64,000 nt of DNA from Lysobacter sp. GX 14042 (GTDB lineage: Bacteria; Pseudomonadota; Gammaproteobacteria; Xanthomonadales; Xanthomonadaceae), in assembly GCF_021390425.1 (NCBI RefSeq), contig NZ_JAJUWY010000002.1, positions 550,129-614,128 of the forward strand, in the 5' to 3' direction. The position numbers and the translations under genes are program-made. Shown one piece after another: positions 17,288 through 26,165 of the stretch. The notes below the pieces were generated by a model, which saw only the letters and a list, made by a program, of their open reading frames with translations, was not told the DNA's origin and searched no databases. Position 1 is the stretch's first letter. Every line of letters begins with the position of its first letter.

Positions 17288-17725
17288 TCAGCCGCGGCCC
17301 TTGACCAGCGGCATGTCGGCCTGCCGCCACGCCTGGATCCCGCCGTCGAGTACATACACCCGCTCGAACCCGGCCTTCACCAGGCGGCGGGCAGCGTTGC
17401 CGGCGCCCATTCCGTTGGCACACACCACGACCACCGGCAGCGAGCGGGCCTTGGCCAGCAGCTTGTTCTCGGGGTCGAACTGGCTGGGCTGCACCGATTT
17501 GCTGCCGGCGATGTGGCCCTTCTGGTAGTCGTTGATCGGCGACAGGTCGACGACCAGCGCGTCCTCGCGGTTGACCAAAGCGGACAGCTCGCCCGGACGC
17601 AGCGACTTGTAGCCACGGAACAGCCGGGTGACCTCGACCCAGGCGATGGCCACCGTCAGCCCCGCGAGGGCCAGCGACAGCATCAGGTTTCGACTGGCGA
17701 AGGCCAGCAGTTCTTCAGGGCTCAC
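17288..17725 (-). CDS. Membrane-anchored rhodanese-like protein
   Basis: The 145-residue protein has one N-terminal transmembrane helix (LMLSLALAGLTVAIAWVEV) and a single rhodanese domain at about residues 40-140. The active-site loop is VVVCANGMGAGNAARRL with the catalytic cysteine present, and LDGGIQAW closes the domain. This is the YibN-type arrangement, usually next to secB-gpsA in gammaproteobacteria, as here. It probably transfers sulfur or acts as a membrane-bound partner protein; the substrate is unknown. Confidence 0.92.
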   Translation of the reverse strand: MSPEELLAFASRNLMLSLALAGLTVAIAWVEVTRLFRGYKSLRPGELSALVNREDALVVDLSPINDYQKGHIAGSKSVQPSQFDPENKLLAKARSLPVVVVCANGMGAGNAARRLVKAGFERVYVLDGGIQAWRQADMPLVKGRG

Positions 17726-17788
17726 GGGCAGGGGACCGGCAATGCGGGGCGGCGATTGTCGCCCACCGCGCAGCCGCGGTGCAAAACC

Positions 17789-18205
17789 TCAGTTGCCGCC
17801 CCACAGGTCCGGCAGGTCGCTGGTCAGCCACCAGGTGCGTGCCTGGTCATCCCATCGCCACTGCTCGCGGTAGCTGACCTCGCGCTCGGCCATGGTGTGG
17901 CGGTTGATCACCCCGATGCGCACTTCGCGCACGGCAATGCCGGCGTCGATGTCGGTACTGGCACCGCTGCTGCGGTAGGACGAGACCTGGACCTGTTCGT
18001 AGCGGGCCAGTTCCAGTTCGCTCAGCGGCCTTGCCTGGCGCACCTCCGGATCGACCAGGTTCCGGGCGCCGGCGAAATCCCCCCAGCGGATCGCGCCCGA
18101 CCACGCGTACTGGGCCTTCTCCAGCGCATCCGAGGCGGAACCACCGGTGGCGCAGGCGGTGACGGCGATGACGCTCGCGAGCAGCAGCAGCTTGATCAGG
18201 CGCAT
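17789..18205 (-). CDS. Small lipoprotein of unknown function
   Basis: The 138-residue protein has a lipoprotein signal peptide (KLLLLASVIAVTAC, lipobox V-T-A-C). The mature part resembles short NTF2-like or 'DUF' lipoproteins: ALEKAQYAWSGAIRWGDFAG, then strands ending EVSYREQWRWDDQARTWWL, a Trp-rich finish. It would be anchored in the periplasm. I start it at the ATG at 18205 because the lipobox follows directly; the frame is open upstream to 18415 without a signal sequence. Function is not known to me. Confidence 0.82.
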   Translation of the reverse strand: MRLIKLLLLASVIAVTACATGGSASDALEKAQYAWSGAIRWGDFAGARNLVDPEVRQARPLSELELARYEQVQVSSYRSSGASTDIDAGIAVREVRIGVINRHTMAEREVSYREQWRWDDQARTWWLTSDLPDLWGGN

Positions 18206-18251
18206 GGAGATTCCGGGCCCGGAACGGACCGTCAAATGCCAGTCGGCAATG

Positions 18252-18728
18252 CTAGCCGGTGGCGCCGGCGGCCGCGAGCGGGCGGGCAATGGCGACGTAG
18301 CGGCCGGTGAACGTGGTCGCGACCCGGCCATCGGGCAGCGGCACCCTGGCGACCAGCTCGATGCGGGCGCGCCCGCGCTCGCGCAGCCGGGTAGCGAAAG
18401 CGCCCCAGTCCGCATCGGCTGCGGCTTCGGCGGTCACCCGCAGCTCGTCATACAGCGGCGCCAGGTAGCGGATGGTGCTGTCGGCGACGTAGATGTCGGC
18501 CTCCATCCCGGCCGCGTCCAGTTCCAGCCACACCAGGCCCCAGCCGGCCAGGGTCATCAGCGAGGCCAGGCTGCCGCCGAAGGCGCAGCCCTTGTCGTTG
18601 ACGTGGGGCGCCAGCGGCGCGCGCAGGCCCAGCCGGTGTTCCGCGAAGCCTTCGATCGACAGCTGCATCACCGCCACCGGCGGCATCGAGTCGTAGTGCT
18701 GCTGCAGGTGCTGGAGCGGAGTGGTCAT
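18252..18728 (-). CDS. Hot-dog-fold thioesterase (YiiD C-terminal-domain type)
   Basis: The 158-residue protein is of the putative thioesterase family homologous to the C-terminal half of E. coli YiiD. The central helix region HVNDKGCAFGGSLASLMTLAGWG is the hot-dog helix with the conserved N-x-x-G-x-x-F-G-G pattern (quoted in parts). The substrate acyl-CoA or acyl-ACP is unknown. Its ATG is divergent from hemD across about 50 bp. Confidence 0.85.
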   Translation of the reverse strand: MTTPLQHLQQHYDSMPPVAVMQLSIEGFAEHRLGLRAPLAPHVNDKGCAFGGSLASLMTLAGWGLVWLELDAAGMEADIYVADSTIRYLAPLYDELRVTAEAAADADWGAFATRLRERGRARIELVARVPLPDGRVATTFTGRYVAIARPLAAAGATG

Positions 18729-18779
18729 GGTCGGCGCCGGACGGATGCAGGGGTTGAAGGGTCGTGCCAAGCTGGTGCG

Positions 18780-19622
18780 ATGCACAGCCACACCCAACGC
18801 TCCGGCCCACCGGAATGGTACGTGATCTCCCTGCGCCCGACCGGCCAGCACGGCCCGGTGCGCAGGGCGGCGGCGCGACATGGGGGAGCGGTGGTCGCGC
18901 TCTCGCCATGGTCGGTCCAGCCGCGGGATTCCAGGGCCGCACGCGAGTCACTGCAGGCGGCCCTGGCGGCGCCGTTCGTGGTGTTCACCAGCCCGGCCGC
19001 GGCAGGCATGGCGGGCGCGCTGCAGGCGCTGCATCGCCAACCCGGCCAGCAGTGGTTCGCGGTCGGCGCCGGCACCGCGGCAGCCCTGCGGCGTGCGGGA
19101 GTGGACACGGTCGACTCCCCCGCGCGCATGGACAGCGAAGGCCTGCTGGCGCTCCCCGGGCTGCAGCGGCTGGCCGGCAGGCGCCTGGGACTGGTCACCG
19201 CCCCGGGCGGACGGGGAACCCTGGTCCCGGCCTTCGAGGCACGCGGCGCGCTGGTGCTGCGCGCCGATGTCTACGAACGCGTCCCGCATCCGCTGCCACC
19301 GCGGCAACTGGCGCGGCTGCACACCCTCGACGCACCGGCGGTACTGGCGGTTTCCAGCGGCGAGGCGCTGCAGCGGGTGGTCGAGGCCGCCGGTGCCGCG
19401 GCGCTGGACCGCCTGCGGGCCCTGCCGGTGATCGCCGCCAGCGACCGGCTGGCCACGCTCGCCGCCGACCTGGGTTTTGCCGACAGGCACCGCGCCGCCA
19501 GCGCACGCCCCGCCGACATGGTGGCCGCGGCCGCCGTGCTGGCGGCTTCACCGGCGTTTGCCCGCGTGCGCGGCAGACTCGCGCGATCACCGGCCCCCGG
19601 GCCCGAGGAGACCCCACGATGA
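18780..19622 (+). CDS. hemD: Uroporphyrinogen-III synthase
   Basis: The 280-residue protein closes and isomerises hydroxymethylbilane to uroporphyrinogen III. HemD is poorly conserved. Supporting features are the N-terminal VISLRPTGQHGPVRRA, FVVFTSPAAAGMAGAL and WFAVGAGTAAALRRAGV, the two-lobe layout with LGLVTAPGGRGTLVP and ADVYERV, and VLAVSSGEALQRV. The identification is clinched by the downstream hemY, whose ATG overlaps the hemD stop (ATGA). The start at 18780 is chosen because the longer open frame lacks family residues. Confidence 0.9.
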   Translation: MHSHTQRSGPPEWYVISLRPTGQHGPVRRAAARHGGAVVALSPWSVQPRDSRAARESLQAALAAPFVVFTSPAAAGMAGALQALHRQPGQQWFAVGAGTAAALRRAGVDTVDSPARMDSEGLLALPGLQRLAGRRLGLVTAPGGRGTLVPAFEARGALVLRADVYERVPHPLPPRQLARLHTLDAPAVLAVSSGEALQRVVEAAGAAALDRLRALPVIAASDRLATLAADLGFADRHRAASARPADMVAAAAVLAASPAFARVRGRLARSPAPGPEETPR

Positions 19623-20887
19623 AGCTGTTCCGAAACCTGTTGTTCTGGATCGTGCTGGCCCTGCTCGGCGCGCTGGTCGCGCAGATGCTGATGCAGGATC
19701 CCGGCTACGTGCTGGTGCGTTTCCGCGGCATGGACTACACCACCACCCTGGCCGTGGTGGTGCTGGTGGGCGCGGGCGTGCTGCTGGCGCTGTGGCTGCT
19801 GTGGAAGCTGGTGACCGCCCCGGTGCTCGGCCTGCGCCGGCGTCGCCGCCGTACCGCCCGCAGCCGCCTGTATGAAGGCCTGGAAGCCTACGAGCTGGGA
19901 CATTGGGAACGCGCCGCGCAGCGCCTGGACGAGGCGGCCCGCTCACCGGTGATCGCCGATGACGGCAGCGCGCGCCTGGCCCATATCGCCGCTGCGCGCG
20001 CGGCGATGGCGACCGGTGACCGGGCGCGGCTGGAGCGCCACCTGCAGGCACTCGACGGTCGGCCGAGCGAACGCGCCGTGCTGCAGGCCGAGGCGGCGCT
20101 GGGCGATGGCCGTGCGGACGATGCACTGCGGGCGCTGGACGAGCCCGCCGCGCAACCCCTGCCGCCACACGGGCTGGCCCTGCGGGTACGCGCGCTCGAC
20201 GCCGCCGGGCGGCCGGACGAGGCCTACGGCATGCTCGGCGCACTGCGCAGCCAGCACGCCCTGCCCGCCACCGAACTCGACCGCCTGCAGGCGCGCTGGG
20301 CGGCGCGCGCACTCGAACAGGCCGGCGATGCCAACACCCTTGCCGACCGCTGGGAAGCGATGCCCGCCGCGGCCCGCCAGGATCCGGCGATCGTTGCCGC
20401 CTATGCCCGGCGTGCCGCGGACCTGCGCTGGGAAGACGCGGCCACCGGCAGCGTGGAGCGGGCACTGGATGCCGGCTGGGACGAGTCCCTGGCGAGCCTC
20501 TACGGGCGCCTGCCGGTCGGGCGGCTGGAGGAGCGCCAGCGTCGCGCCGGGCAGTGGGCGCGCGAGCATCCCGACAGCCCCGGCCTGCTGCTGGCACAGG
20601 CCCGCCTGGCCCGCGCCCGCGGCCAGTGGCCCCAGGCCCACGACCACGCCCGGGCGGCGCTGGCGCACGGCGGCGGGAGCGAGGCGTGGGAGGAGCTGGG
20701 CCACGCCGAGGCGCAGGCGGGGCGCGACCGCCACGCCCGCATCGCCTACTCCAACGCCTTGCAGGCCGCGCGCGGCGAACCGGTCAGCGCGCTGCCGGAG
20801 GATCCGCCGGTGGCGCCGGGCGATCCCGCCCCGCAACCCGCCAGCGAACTGCGCGACGGGCACGGACTGCCACGCACGCCGGAGTGA
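19619..20887 (+). CDS. hemY: HemY, membrane-bound TPR protein of heme synthesis
   Basis: The 422-residue protein has two N-terminal transmembrane helices (LLFWIVLALLGALVAQML and TLAVVVLVGAGVLLALWLLW) enclosing the periplasmic QDPGYVLVRFRGMDYTTT, which is the HemY_N signature. A helical TPR-rich cytoplasmic region follows with an Ala/Arg bias. This is the proteobacterial HemY encoded beside hemD, not the Gram-positive oxidase of the same name; it affects late heme synthesis but has no defined reaction. It is translationally coupled to hemD by ATGA. Confidence 0.93.
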   Translation: MKLFRNLLFWIVLALLGALVAQMLMQDPGYVLVRFRGMDYTTTLAVVVLVGAGVLLALWLLWKLVTAPVLGLRRRRRRTARSRLYEGLEAYELGHWERAAQRLDEAARSPVIADDGSARLAHIAAARAAMATGDRARLERHLQALDGRPSERAVLQAEAALGDGRADDALRALDEPAAQPLPPHGLALRVRALDAAGRPDEAYGMLGALRSQHALPATELDRLQARWAARALEQAGDANTLADRWEAMPAAARQDPAIVAAYARRAADLRWEDAATGSVERALDAGWDESLASLYGRLPVGRLEERQRRAGQWAREHPDSPGLLLAQARLARARGQWPQAHDHARAALAHGGGSEAWEELGHAEAQAGRDRHARIAYSNALQAARGEPVSALPEDPPVAPGDPAPQPASELRDGHGLPRTPE

Positions 20888-20971
20888 GCCTGCCGGCCTC
20901 ATTGACCAGGCGTGATCGGCCAGGCGCGATCCGCTAGGATCCGCGGTACCCAAGCAACGCAACGGATTGCC

Positions 20972-22003
20972 ATGCAGGAGCTGGATGCACTGCTCGAGCC
21001 GGTCGCCGGTCCGGGCCCGGGTGGGGAGGACCTCTCGTTCTCCCCCGAGTACGACGCCATCGCCGAGGCGCGGCGCGCCGACGATCCCTCGCTGGAACAG
21101 GGCGAATGGATCACCGACCTCAAGCAGTCCGACTGGCCCGCGGTGGAGCGGCAGGCCGGGGAGCTGCTGCGCACGCGCAGCAAGGACCTGCGGCTGGCCG
21201 GCTGGTGGGCCGAGGCCCAGGCCCGCAACCACGGTTTCACCGGCCTGGCGCGGGGCTACCGGCTGGTTGCCGGCCTGTGCGAGCGTTACTGGGACGCGCT
21301 GTACCCGCTTGCCGAGGACGGCGACGCGGAGCCGCGCATCGGCAACCTGGCCTGGCTGATCACCCATTCGGCGCGCTGGTTGCGCGAGCTGCCGCTGGTC
21401 CAGTCCCCGCGCGGCAGCTATGGCTTGGCGGAGATCGAGGCGGCCGCTGCACGCGGGGCCGAAGCCGAGGGACCCGACAGTGCCACGATCGATGCCGCGC
21501 GCCGCGATACCCCCCATGAGTTCTACGTCCGGCTGGTCGAGCGGCTCGACGAGTGCGCCGAGGCGCTGGCGGCGATGGAGGCGGCGGTGGACTTCCGGCT
21601 CGGGATGGACGGCCCGGGCTTTGGCGCGCTGCGCGATACGCTCGACGGCGTCCGCACCGCCGGACGGCGGTTTGCCCGCGAGGCCGGCGTGCTGCTCGAC
21701 GGCGCCGCGCCGACGGTCGAGTCCTTTGCCGGGGATTCCACCGCCGACATCGCGCCGCCAGCAGAGGCGGCGCCGGTCGGCCCGATCGCCAGCCGGCGCG
21801 AGGCGATCGCCCGCCTGCGCGAGGTCGCCGAGTACTTCCGCCGCACCGAGCCGCACAGCCCGGTCGCCTACCTGGCCGAGAAAGCGGCGCACTGGGGCGA
21901 GATGCCGCTGCACGTGTGGTTGCGCCGGGTGGTCAGGGACCACGGCACCCTGGAACAGCTGGAGGACCTGCTCGACAGCGCCGAGCCGGCGACCGGGGAC
22001 TGA
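20972..22003 (+). CDS. tssA: TssA/ImpA-family type VI secretion protein, stand-alone
   Basis: The 343-residue protein begins with an ImpA N-terminal domain: PVAGPGPGGEDLSFSPEYDAI, then WPAVERQAGELL, SKDLRLAGWWAEAQ and GFTGLARGYRLVAGLCERYWDALYP in parts. The C-terminal 65 residues (SRREAIARLREVAEYFRRTEPHSP to HWGEMPLHVWLR, in parts) are typical of short TssA proteins. TssA caps and primes sheath polymerisation in type VI secretion. No other T6SS gene is in the window, so this is an orphan or part of a scattered system. Confidence 0.85.
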   Translation: MQELDALLEPVAGPGPGGEDLSFSPEYDAIAEARRADDPSLEQGEWITDLKQSDWPAVERQAGELLRTRSKDLRLAGWWAEAQARNHGFTGLARGYRLVAGLCERYWDALYPLAEDGDAEPRIGNLAWLITHSARWLRELPLVQSPRGSYGLAEIEAAAARGAEAEGPDSATIDAARRDTPHEFYVRLVERLDECAEALAAMEAAVDFRLGMDGPGFGALRDTLDGVRTAGRRFAREAGVLLDGAAPTVESFAGDSTADIAPPAEAAPVGPIASRREAIARLREVAEYFRRTEPHSPVAYLAEKAAHWGEMPLHVWLRRVVRDHGTLEQLEDLLDSAEPATGD

Positions 22004-22024
22004 GGCGGCGGCTAGACTGGTGCG

Positions 22025-22801
22025 ATGAAAATCGCCAGCTGGAACGTCAATTCCCTCAACGTCCGCCTTCCACACCTGCTGCAGTGGCTGGAAGCCGCCA
22101 GTCCCGACGTGGTGGGGCTGCAGGAGACGAAGCTTCCGGACGACCGTTTCCCTGACGCCGAGCTCGCCGCGGCCGGCTACCGCAGCGTGTTCAGTGGCCA
22201 GAAGACCTACAACGGCGTCGCCATCCTCAGCCGCCTGCCCGCCGTGGACGTGCAGATGGGCATCCCCGGTTTCGAGGACGACCAGAAGCGGGTGATCGCC
22301 GCCACCGTCGACGGCATCCGCATCGTCAACCTGTACGTGGTCAACGGCCAGTCGGTGGGCAGCGACAAGTTCGCCTACAAGCTGCGCTGGCTGGAGGCGG
22401 TGCACGACTGGCTGGCCGCCGAACTGCAGCGCTACCCCGAGCTGGTGGTACTGGGCGACTTCAACATCGCCCCGGATGCCCGCGACGTGCACGACCCGGA
22501 GGTCTGGCACGAGGGCCACATCCTGTCATCGGCGCAGGAACGGGCCGAACTGCAGCGGCTGCTGGCGCTGGGACTGCATGATGCCTATCGCCTTCACCAC
22601 GACGGCCCGGCCGAGTTCAGCTGGTGGGATTACCGGCAGGCGGCGTTCCGGCGGAACCTCGGCCTGCGCATCGACCTGACCCTCGTGTCCGATGCCTTGC
22701 GCACGCGCTGCATCGGCGCCGGCATCGACCGTGAGCCCCGCGCCCTGGAGCGCCCGAGCGACCACGCTCCGGCATGGGTCCGGCTGGCTGCGCCAGCCTG
22801 A
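22025..22801 (+). CDS. xth: Exodeoxyribonuclease III (AP endonuclease)
   Basis: The 258-residue protein of the EEP nuclease family has all active-site motifs: MKIASWNVNSLNVR (Asn), LQETKLPDDRFP (metal-binding Glu), GDFNIAPDARDVHDP (Asp-x-Asn), and SDHAPAWVRL (catalytic Asp-His). It cuts DNA 5' of abasic sites and degrades 3' ends in base-excision repair. A strong bidirectional terminator follows. Confidence 0.95.
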   Translation: MKIASWNVNSLNVRLPHLLQWLEAASPDVVGLQETKLPDDRFPDAELAAAGYRSVFSGQKTYNGVAILSRLPAVDVQMGIPGFEDDQKRVIAATVDGIRIVNLYVVNGQSVGSDKFAYKLRWLEAVHDWLAAELQRYPELVVLGDFNIAPDARDVHDPEVWHEGHILSSAQERAELQRLLALGLHDAYRLHHDGPAEFSWWDYRQAAFRRNLGLRIDLTLVSDALRTRCIGAGIDREPRALERPSDHAPAWVRLAAPA

Positions 22802-22821
22802 CGCCGGCCGCGCGCCGCAAA

Positions 22822-22856
22822 CGGAAAAGGCCCGGGAAACTCCCGGGCCTTTTCCG
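22822..22856. terminator. Bidirectional terminator between xth and the GlsB-family gene
   Basis: A perfect 16-bp stem (CGGAAAAGGCCCGGGA with TCCCGGGCCTTTTCCG, 22822-22837 and 22841-22856) has a 3-nt loop and A/T tracts on both sides. It can therefore end transcription from either direction between the convergent genes. Confidence 0.9.
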
Positions 22857-22956
22857 CATCTAGGCGTCGCCTCCCCGATCTGCCGTGCGCGGGAAAGGAC
22901 CTGATCCGGACCTGATCCGCGGACGGAGGAGGGACGCTCCTGTCTCGCGTGGGAAC

Positions 22957-23229
22957 TCAGCGCACCCGGCCGCGACGGAACAGGTTGACGATTGCAAGCA
23001 GGACGATCGCGCCGATCAGCGAGACCAGGATGCTCACGAAGCTGATGCCGTCGTTGATCGAGCCGCCGCCGATCCCGAGCATGCCGGCGAGCCAGCCACC
23101 GAGCAGCGCACCGACGATGCCGACGATGACGTTGAGGAAGACACCCTGCTGGGCGTCGGTTTTCATGATGAGGCTGGCGATCCAGCCGATGATGCCGCCG
23201 ATAATCAGCCAAATGATGAAACTGATCAT
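22957..23229 (-). CDS. GlsB/YeaQ/YmgE family small membrane protein
   Basis: The 90-residue protein has three glycine-rich transmembrane segments: FIIWLIIGGIIGWIASLIM, then GVFLNVIVGIVGALLGGWLAG and ILVSLIGAIVLLAIVNLF in parts. The N-terminal W-I-A-S-x-I-M and N-V-I-V-G-I-x-G patterns are those of the transglycosylase-associated protein family (YeaQ, YmgE, GlsB). These are inner-membrane stress proteins of uncertain function. The ATG at 23229 follows AAGGAGAA. Confidence 0.92.
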   Translation of the reverse strand: MISFIIWLIIGGIIGWIASLIMKTDAQQGVFLNVIVGIVGALLGGWLAGMLGIGGGSINDGISFVSILVSLIGAIVLLAIVNLFRRGRVR

Positions 23230-23352
23230 GCTGTTCTCCTTCGTCCGTCCGGTTTGTGGATAGCGCAAACCCCTGACTGCGGGGGCACGGCCAGTCTGTT
23301 GGGGCTTGCGTGATGGGGACGTCTGTGCTGAACGGGCGGAAATCCCGCCTGT

Positions 23353-24693
23353 TCAGTCGAACAGTTCCAGCACCCGTTGCCGCGGGAGCTTGCCGGTCGC
23401 GTTGCGTGGCAGGGCATCGACCAGGCGCAGCCGGCGGGGCAGGAAGACCGGGTCGAACTGCGGTTTCAGGGCCGCCAGCACCGCCGCGCGGTCGAGCCCC
23501 GGGGCGACCGCGACCGCCGCGATGCGGCGCACCCCGGCAGTGTCGGGTTCGAGTTGCAGCACCACTCCGTCCGACACCCCCGGCACCGCCAGCAACGTGG
23601 AGGTCAGCTCGGCCAACGAAGCGCGCTTGCCGGCAATCTCCAGCAGGTCGGCCTGGCGCCCGCGGAGCTCGAAGCGGCCATCGTGGTGAAGTTCGAACAG
23701 GTCGGCCAGCACCACCGGCTCGGCCAGGTGCGGGGCGTGCACGGCGGTGCCATCCGGACGCGGCGCCAGCCGCACTCCGGCCAGCGGAGTCCAGGCGTCC
23801 TCATGGGCGGTGCGGCGGCGGGCGAACACGCAGGTCTCGGTGGAGCCGAACACCTCGCGCACCTCGCAGCCGAAGCGTGCCTCGGCGGCCGCGGCAAGTG
23901 CCCGTGGCAACGGCGCGGTCGCCGAGACGATGCCCGCCAGCGGCGGAAACCCGGCACCGGACTCGATCAGCGCGCGCAGGTGCACCGGGGTGGTGGCCAG
24001 CAGCGCCGGGGCCGGCGGATCGGCCAGCGCGCGCGCCACCTCGCCGGGGAAGAACGGCCGGCCGGCATGCACCGCCACCGGCGCCAGCAATGGCAGCAGC
24101 ACCGAGAACTCCATGCCGTACATGTGCTGCGGCGGGACGGTCGCCACCAGCCAGCTGCCCGACGGGTCGAGCAGGCCCTCCAGCGCGGCGAGGTTCTGCC
24201 GGGTGCTGGTCCGGAACGAGTCCCAGTGCTTGGCATGGGCACCGGGCTGGCCGGTGCTGCCGGAGGTGAAGCCGATCGCCACCAGGGCATCGGCGGGGAT
24301 CACGGTGGGTCCATCGCCCAGTTCCGGCAACCGCGCCGGCAGGCAATGGAAGCGCTCCGGCGGCAGCGCTCGCGGCCCGTCCCCGAGGCAGTAGCTTCCC
24401 GGGTGGCGGGCCTGCGCGGCGGCCACCGCGGCCGGTGCGCGCGAGCTTGGCAGCAGCGTCGTCTGGCCGCGCAGCGCGGCGGCGCAGAAGGCGACCAGGA
24501 ACCGGTAGCGGTCCTCGCACAGGTTGATCGCGAATCCGGCCTGCGGCAGTGTCGCCGCCACCGCCCGCACGTGCCGCAGGAACAGCCCGCGGCTCACGAT
24601 CCCTTCCGGGCCGAAGGCGAACGGCTGCTGCGGATCGCCGGCGACCAGGGGGCTGCCCACTTGTTCGGCGACTGGTTCGATGACTGCGGACAT
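23353..24693 (-). CDS. AMP-dependent ligase, probable xanthomonadin/aryl-polyene pathway
   Basis: The 446-residue protein of the adenylate-forming superfamily has the P-loop [10 protein letters not shown] (A3), STET in [12 protein letters not shown] (A5), an aspartate-containing [19 protein letters not shown] (A7/A8) and [11 protein letters not shown] with the catalytic lysine (A10). It is short for an acyl-CoA synthetase and resembles the AMP ligase of xanthomonadin/aryl-polyene pigment clusters, which activates an aryl acid and loads it on a carrier protein. The divergent PPTase next door could activate such a carrier protein. The rest of a pigment cluster is not visible here, so pathway assignment is inference. 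Confidence 0.82.
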   Translation of the reverse strand: MSAVIEPVAEQVGSPLVAGDPQQPFAFGPEGIVSRGLFLRHVRAVAATLPQAGFAINLCEDRYRFLVAFCAAALRGQTTLLPSSRAPAAVAAAQARHPGSYCLGDGPRALPPERFHCLPARLPELGDGPTVIPADALVAIGFTSGSTGQPGAHAKHWDSFRTSTRQNLAALEGLLDPSGSWLVATVPPQHMYGMEFSVLLPLLAPVAVHAGRPFFPGEVARALADPPAPALLATTPVHLRALIESGAGFPPLAGIVSATAPLPRALAAAAEARFGCEVREVFGSTETCVFARRRTAHEDAWTPLAGVRLAPRPDGTAVHAPHLAEPVVLADLFELHHDGRFELRGRQADLLEIAGKRASLAELTSTLLAVPGVSDGVVLQLEPDTAGVRRIAAVAVAPGLDRAAVLAALKPQFDPVFLPRRLRLVDALPRNATGKLPRQRVLELFD

Positions 24694-24771
24694 GCGGTTG
24701 CCTGTTCCAGCGGCCAGCGCCGCCCCCGGCGGCTACTTTACGCTGGCCTCCCCGACAGCCGCCAACCCGCG

Positions 24772-25377
24772 ATGCCCACCTTGCCCCCTGCACCGTACTG
24801 GGACACCACGCCCCTCGCCGCGGGCGAGGCCGCCGAACCGCTGGCGTGCCGGTGGCTGGCCGGGCGGTTGGGTTGCGCGCCCGGCGAGGTCCTGATCACC
24901 CGCAGCGCCCATGGCCGCCCGATGCTGCAATCACCACCGGGATTCGACTGCAACTGGAGCCATTCCGGCGGTTTGCTGGCGTTCGCGCTGGCGCGAGGGA
25001 TGCGGGTCGGCATCGACATCGAATGCCTTCGCCCGCGGCCGAAGGCGCTCGAACTGGCACGGCGCCACTTCACCGTGGCCGAAGCCGCCTGGCTGGCCGG
25101 CCGCGACGGCGACGCGCGCACCCGCGACTTCGTGCGCCTGTGGTGCGCGAAGGAAGCCGTACTCAAGGCACACGGGCGGGGACTGGCCTTCGGGCTGGCC
25201 CGGCTGGCATTCGGCGAGGACAAGGGACGCCTGCAGCTGGTCGAATGCGACCCCGACCTGGGCGCGCCCGACCGGTGGCAGCTGCTGGAGCTGCAGCTGT
25301 CGCCTGGCTACCTGGGCATGCTGGCCTGGCTCCCGTCGCCGGCCGCGGCGCCCGCGCGGCATACTGCGCGCCCATGA
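24772..25377 (+). CDS. 4'-phosphopantetheinyl transferase (Sfp/AcpT type)
   Basis: The 201-residue enzyme moves phosphopantetheine from CoA to a carrier-protein serine. The signature motifs are VGIDIECL (metal-binding Asp-x-Glu) and [15 protein letters not shown] (W-x-x-K-E-x-x-x-K). [12 protein letters not shown] [13 protein letters not shown] is the substrate loop. It is divergent from the pigment-type AMP ligase across 78 bp, and its stop overlaps the rsmG start (ATGA). It is probably the activator of an aryl-polyene or secondary-metabolite carrier protein. Confidence 0.9.
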   Translation: MPTLPPAPYWDTTPLAAGEAAEPLACRWLAGRLGCAPGEVLITRSAHGRPMLQSPPGFDCNWSHSGGLLAFALARGMRVGIDIECLRPRPKALELARRHFTVAEAAWLAGRDGDARTRDFVRLWCAKEAVLKAHGRGLAFGLARLAFGEDKGRLQLVECDPDLGAPDRWQLLELQLSPGYLGMLAWLPSPAAAPARHTARP

Positions 25378-26036
25378 ACGACGGCCTCCTGCCCCCTTCC
25401 GCCGCCGACCGCCTGGCGGCCGGTCTCGACGCGCTCGCTGTCGTGCCGGCCGCGCACGCACCGCTGCTGGATTACCTCGCGCTGCTGGCGCGCTGGAACC
25501 GCACCTACAACCTCACCGCGGTGCGCGACCCGCTGGAGATGGTCGACCGGCACCTGATCGACTCGCTGGCGATGCGGCCCTTTGCCACCCCGCTGGCCGC
25601 CACCGGCGGCCGCCTGGCCGACCTGGGCACCGGCCCGGGCCTGCCCGGCATCCCGCTGGCGATCGCCTGCCCGGGCCTGCGCGTGACGCTGGTGGAAAGC
25701 AACGGCAAGAAGGCCCGCTTCCTGCGCGAGGTGGTGCGCCGGCTCGACCTCGGGCACGTGGACGTGGCGGAAACCCGGATCGAGGCGCTGGACCGGCCCG
25801 GCGCCTATGCCGCGATCACCGCCCGCGCACTGGCGACGATCCCGCTGATCCTGCAGCTGGGCGGGCACCTGCTCGCCCCCGGCGGCCGCCTGCTGGCGAT
25901 GAAGGGCGTGCACCCGGCGGAAGAACTGGCCGCGCTGCCGCCGGGATGGCGGCTGCTCGGCTCGCACCGGCTGCAGGTGCCCGGACTGGACGCCGAACGC
26001 CACCTGGTGGAGGTCGGGCGCGCCGGCCCCGGCTGA
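25374..26036 (+). CDS. rsmG: 16S rRNA (guanine(527)-N7)-methyltransferase
   Basis: The 220-residue protein carries the AdoMet loop [17 protein letters not shown], the N-terminal [17 protein letters not shown] and HLIDSLAM typical of RsmG (GidB), and [14 protein letters not shown]. It methylates N7 of G527 of 16S rRNA; loss gives low-level streptomycin resistance. It precedes parA-parB as in many proteobacteria near the replication origin, and overlaps the PPTase stop by ATGA. Confidence 0.95.
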   Translation: MNDGLLPPSAADRLAAGLDALAVVPAAHAPLLDYLALLARWNRTYNLTAVRDPLEMVDRHLIDSLAMRPFATPLAATGGRLADLGTGPGLPGIPLAIACPGLRVTLVESNGKKARFLREVVRRLDLGHVDVAETRIEALDRPGAYAAITARALATIPLILQLGGHLLAPGGRLLAMKGVHPAEELAALPPGWRLLGSHRLQVPGLDAERHLVEVGRAGPG

Positions 26037-26165
26037 AGACGGCCGCGCCGGGGCGCTCGGCAGCCCGGCCACGGGGCGGGCATAATCCCGGGTCCGGCCC
26101 GGATTGCCCGCCCGCGGTCCGCACCTTCCTTCTCCACCCAGCAGCCACCCGAGGGGACGCGCCGA

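Noticed and set aside
19943..22519. Long minus-strand open frame opposite hemY, tssA and xth
   Set aside because: Three well-supported plus-strand genes occupy the interval; the frame is an antisense shadow of high-GC coding DNA.
26037..26165. parS site near parAB
   Set aside because: No palindrome close to TGTTTCACGTGAAACA was found in this gap or elsewhere in the window.
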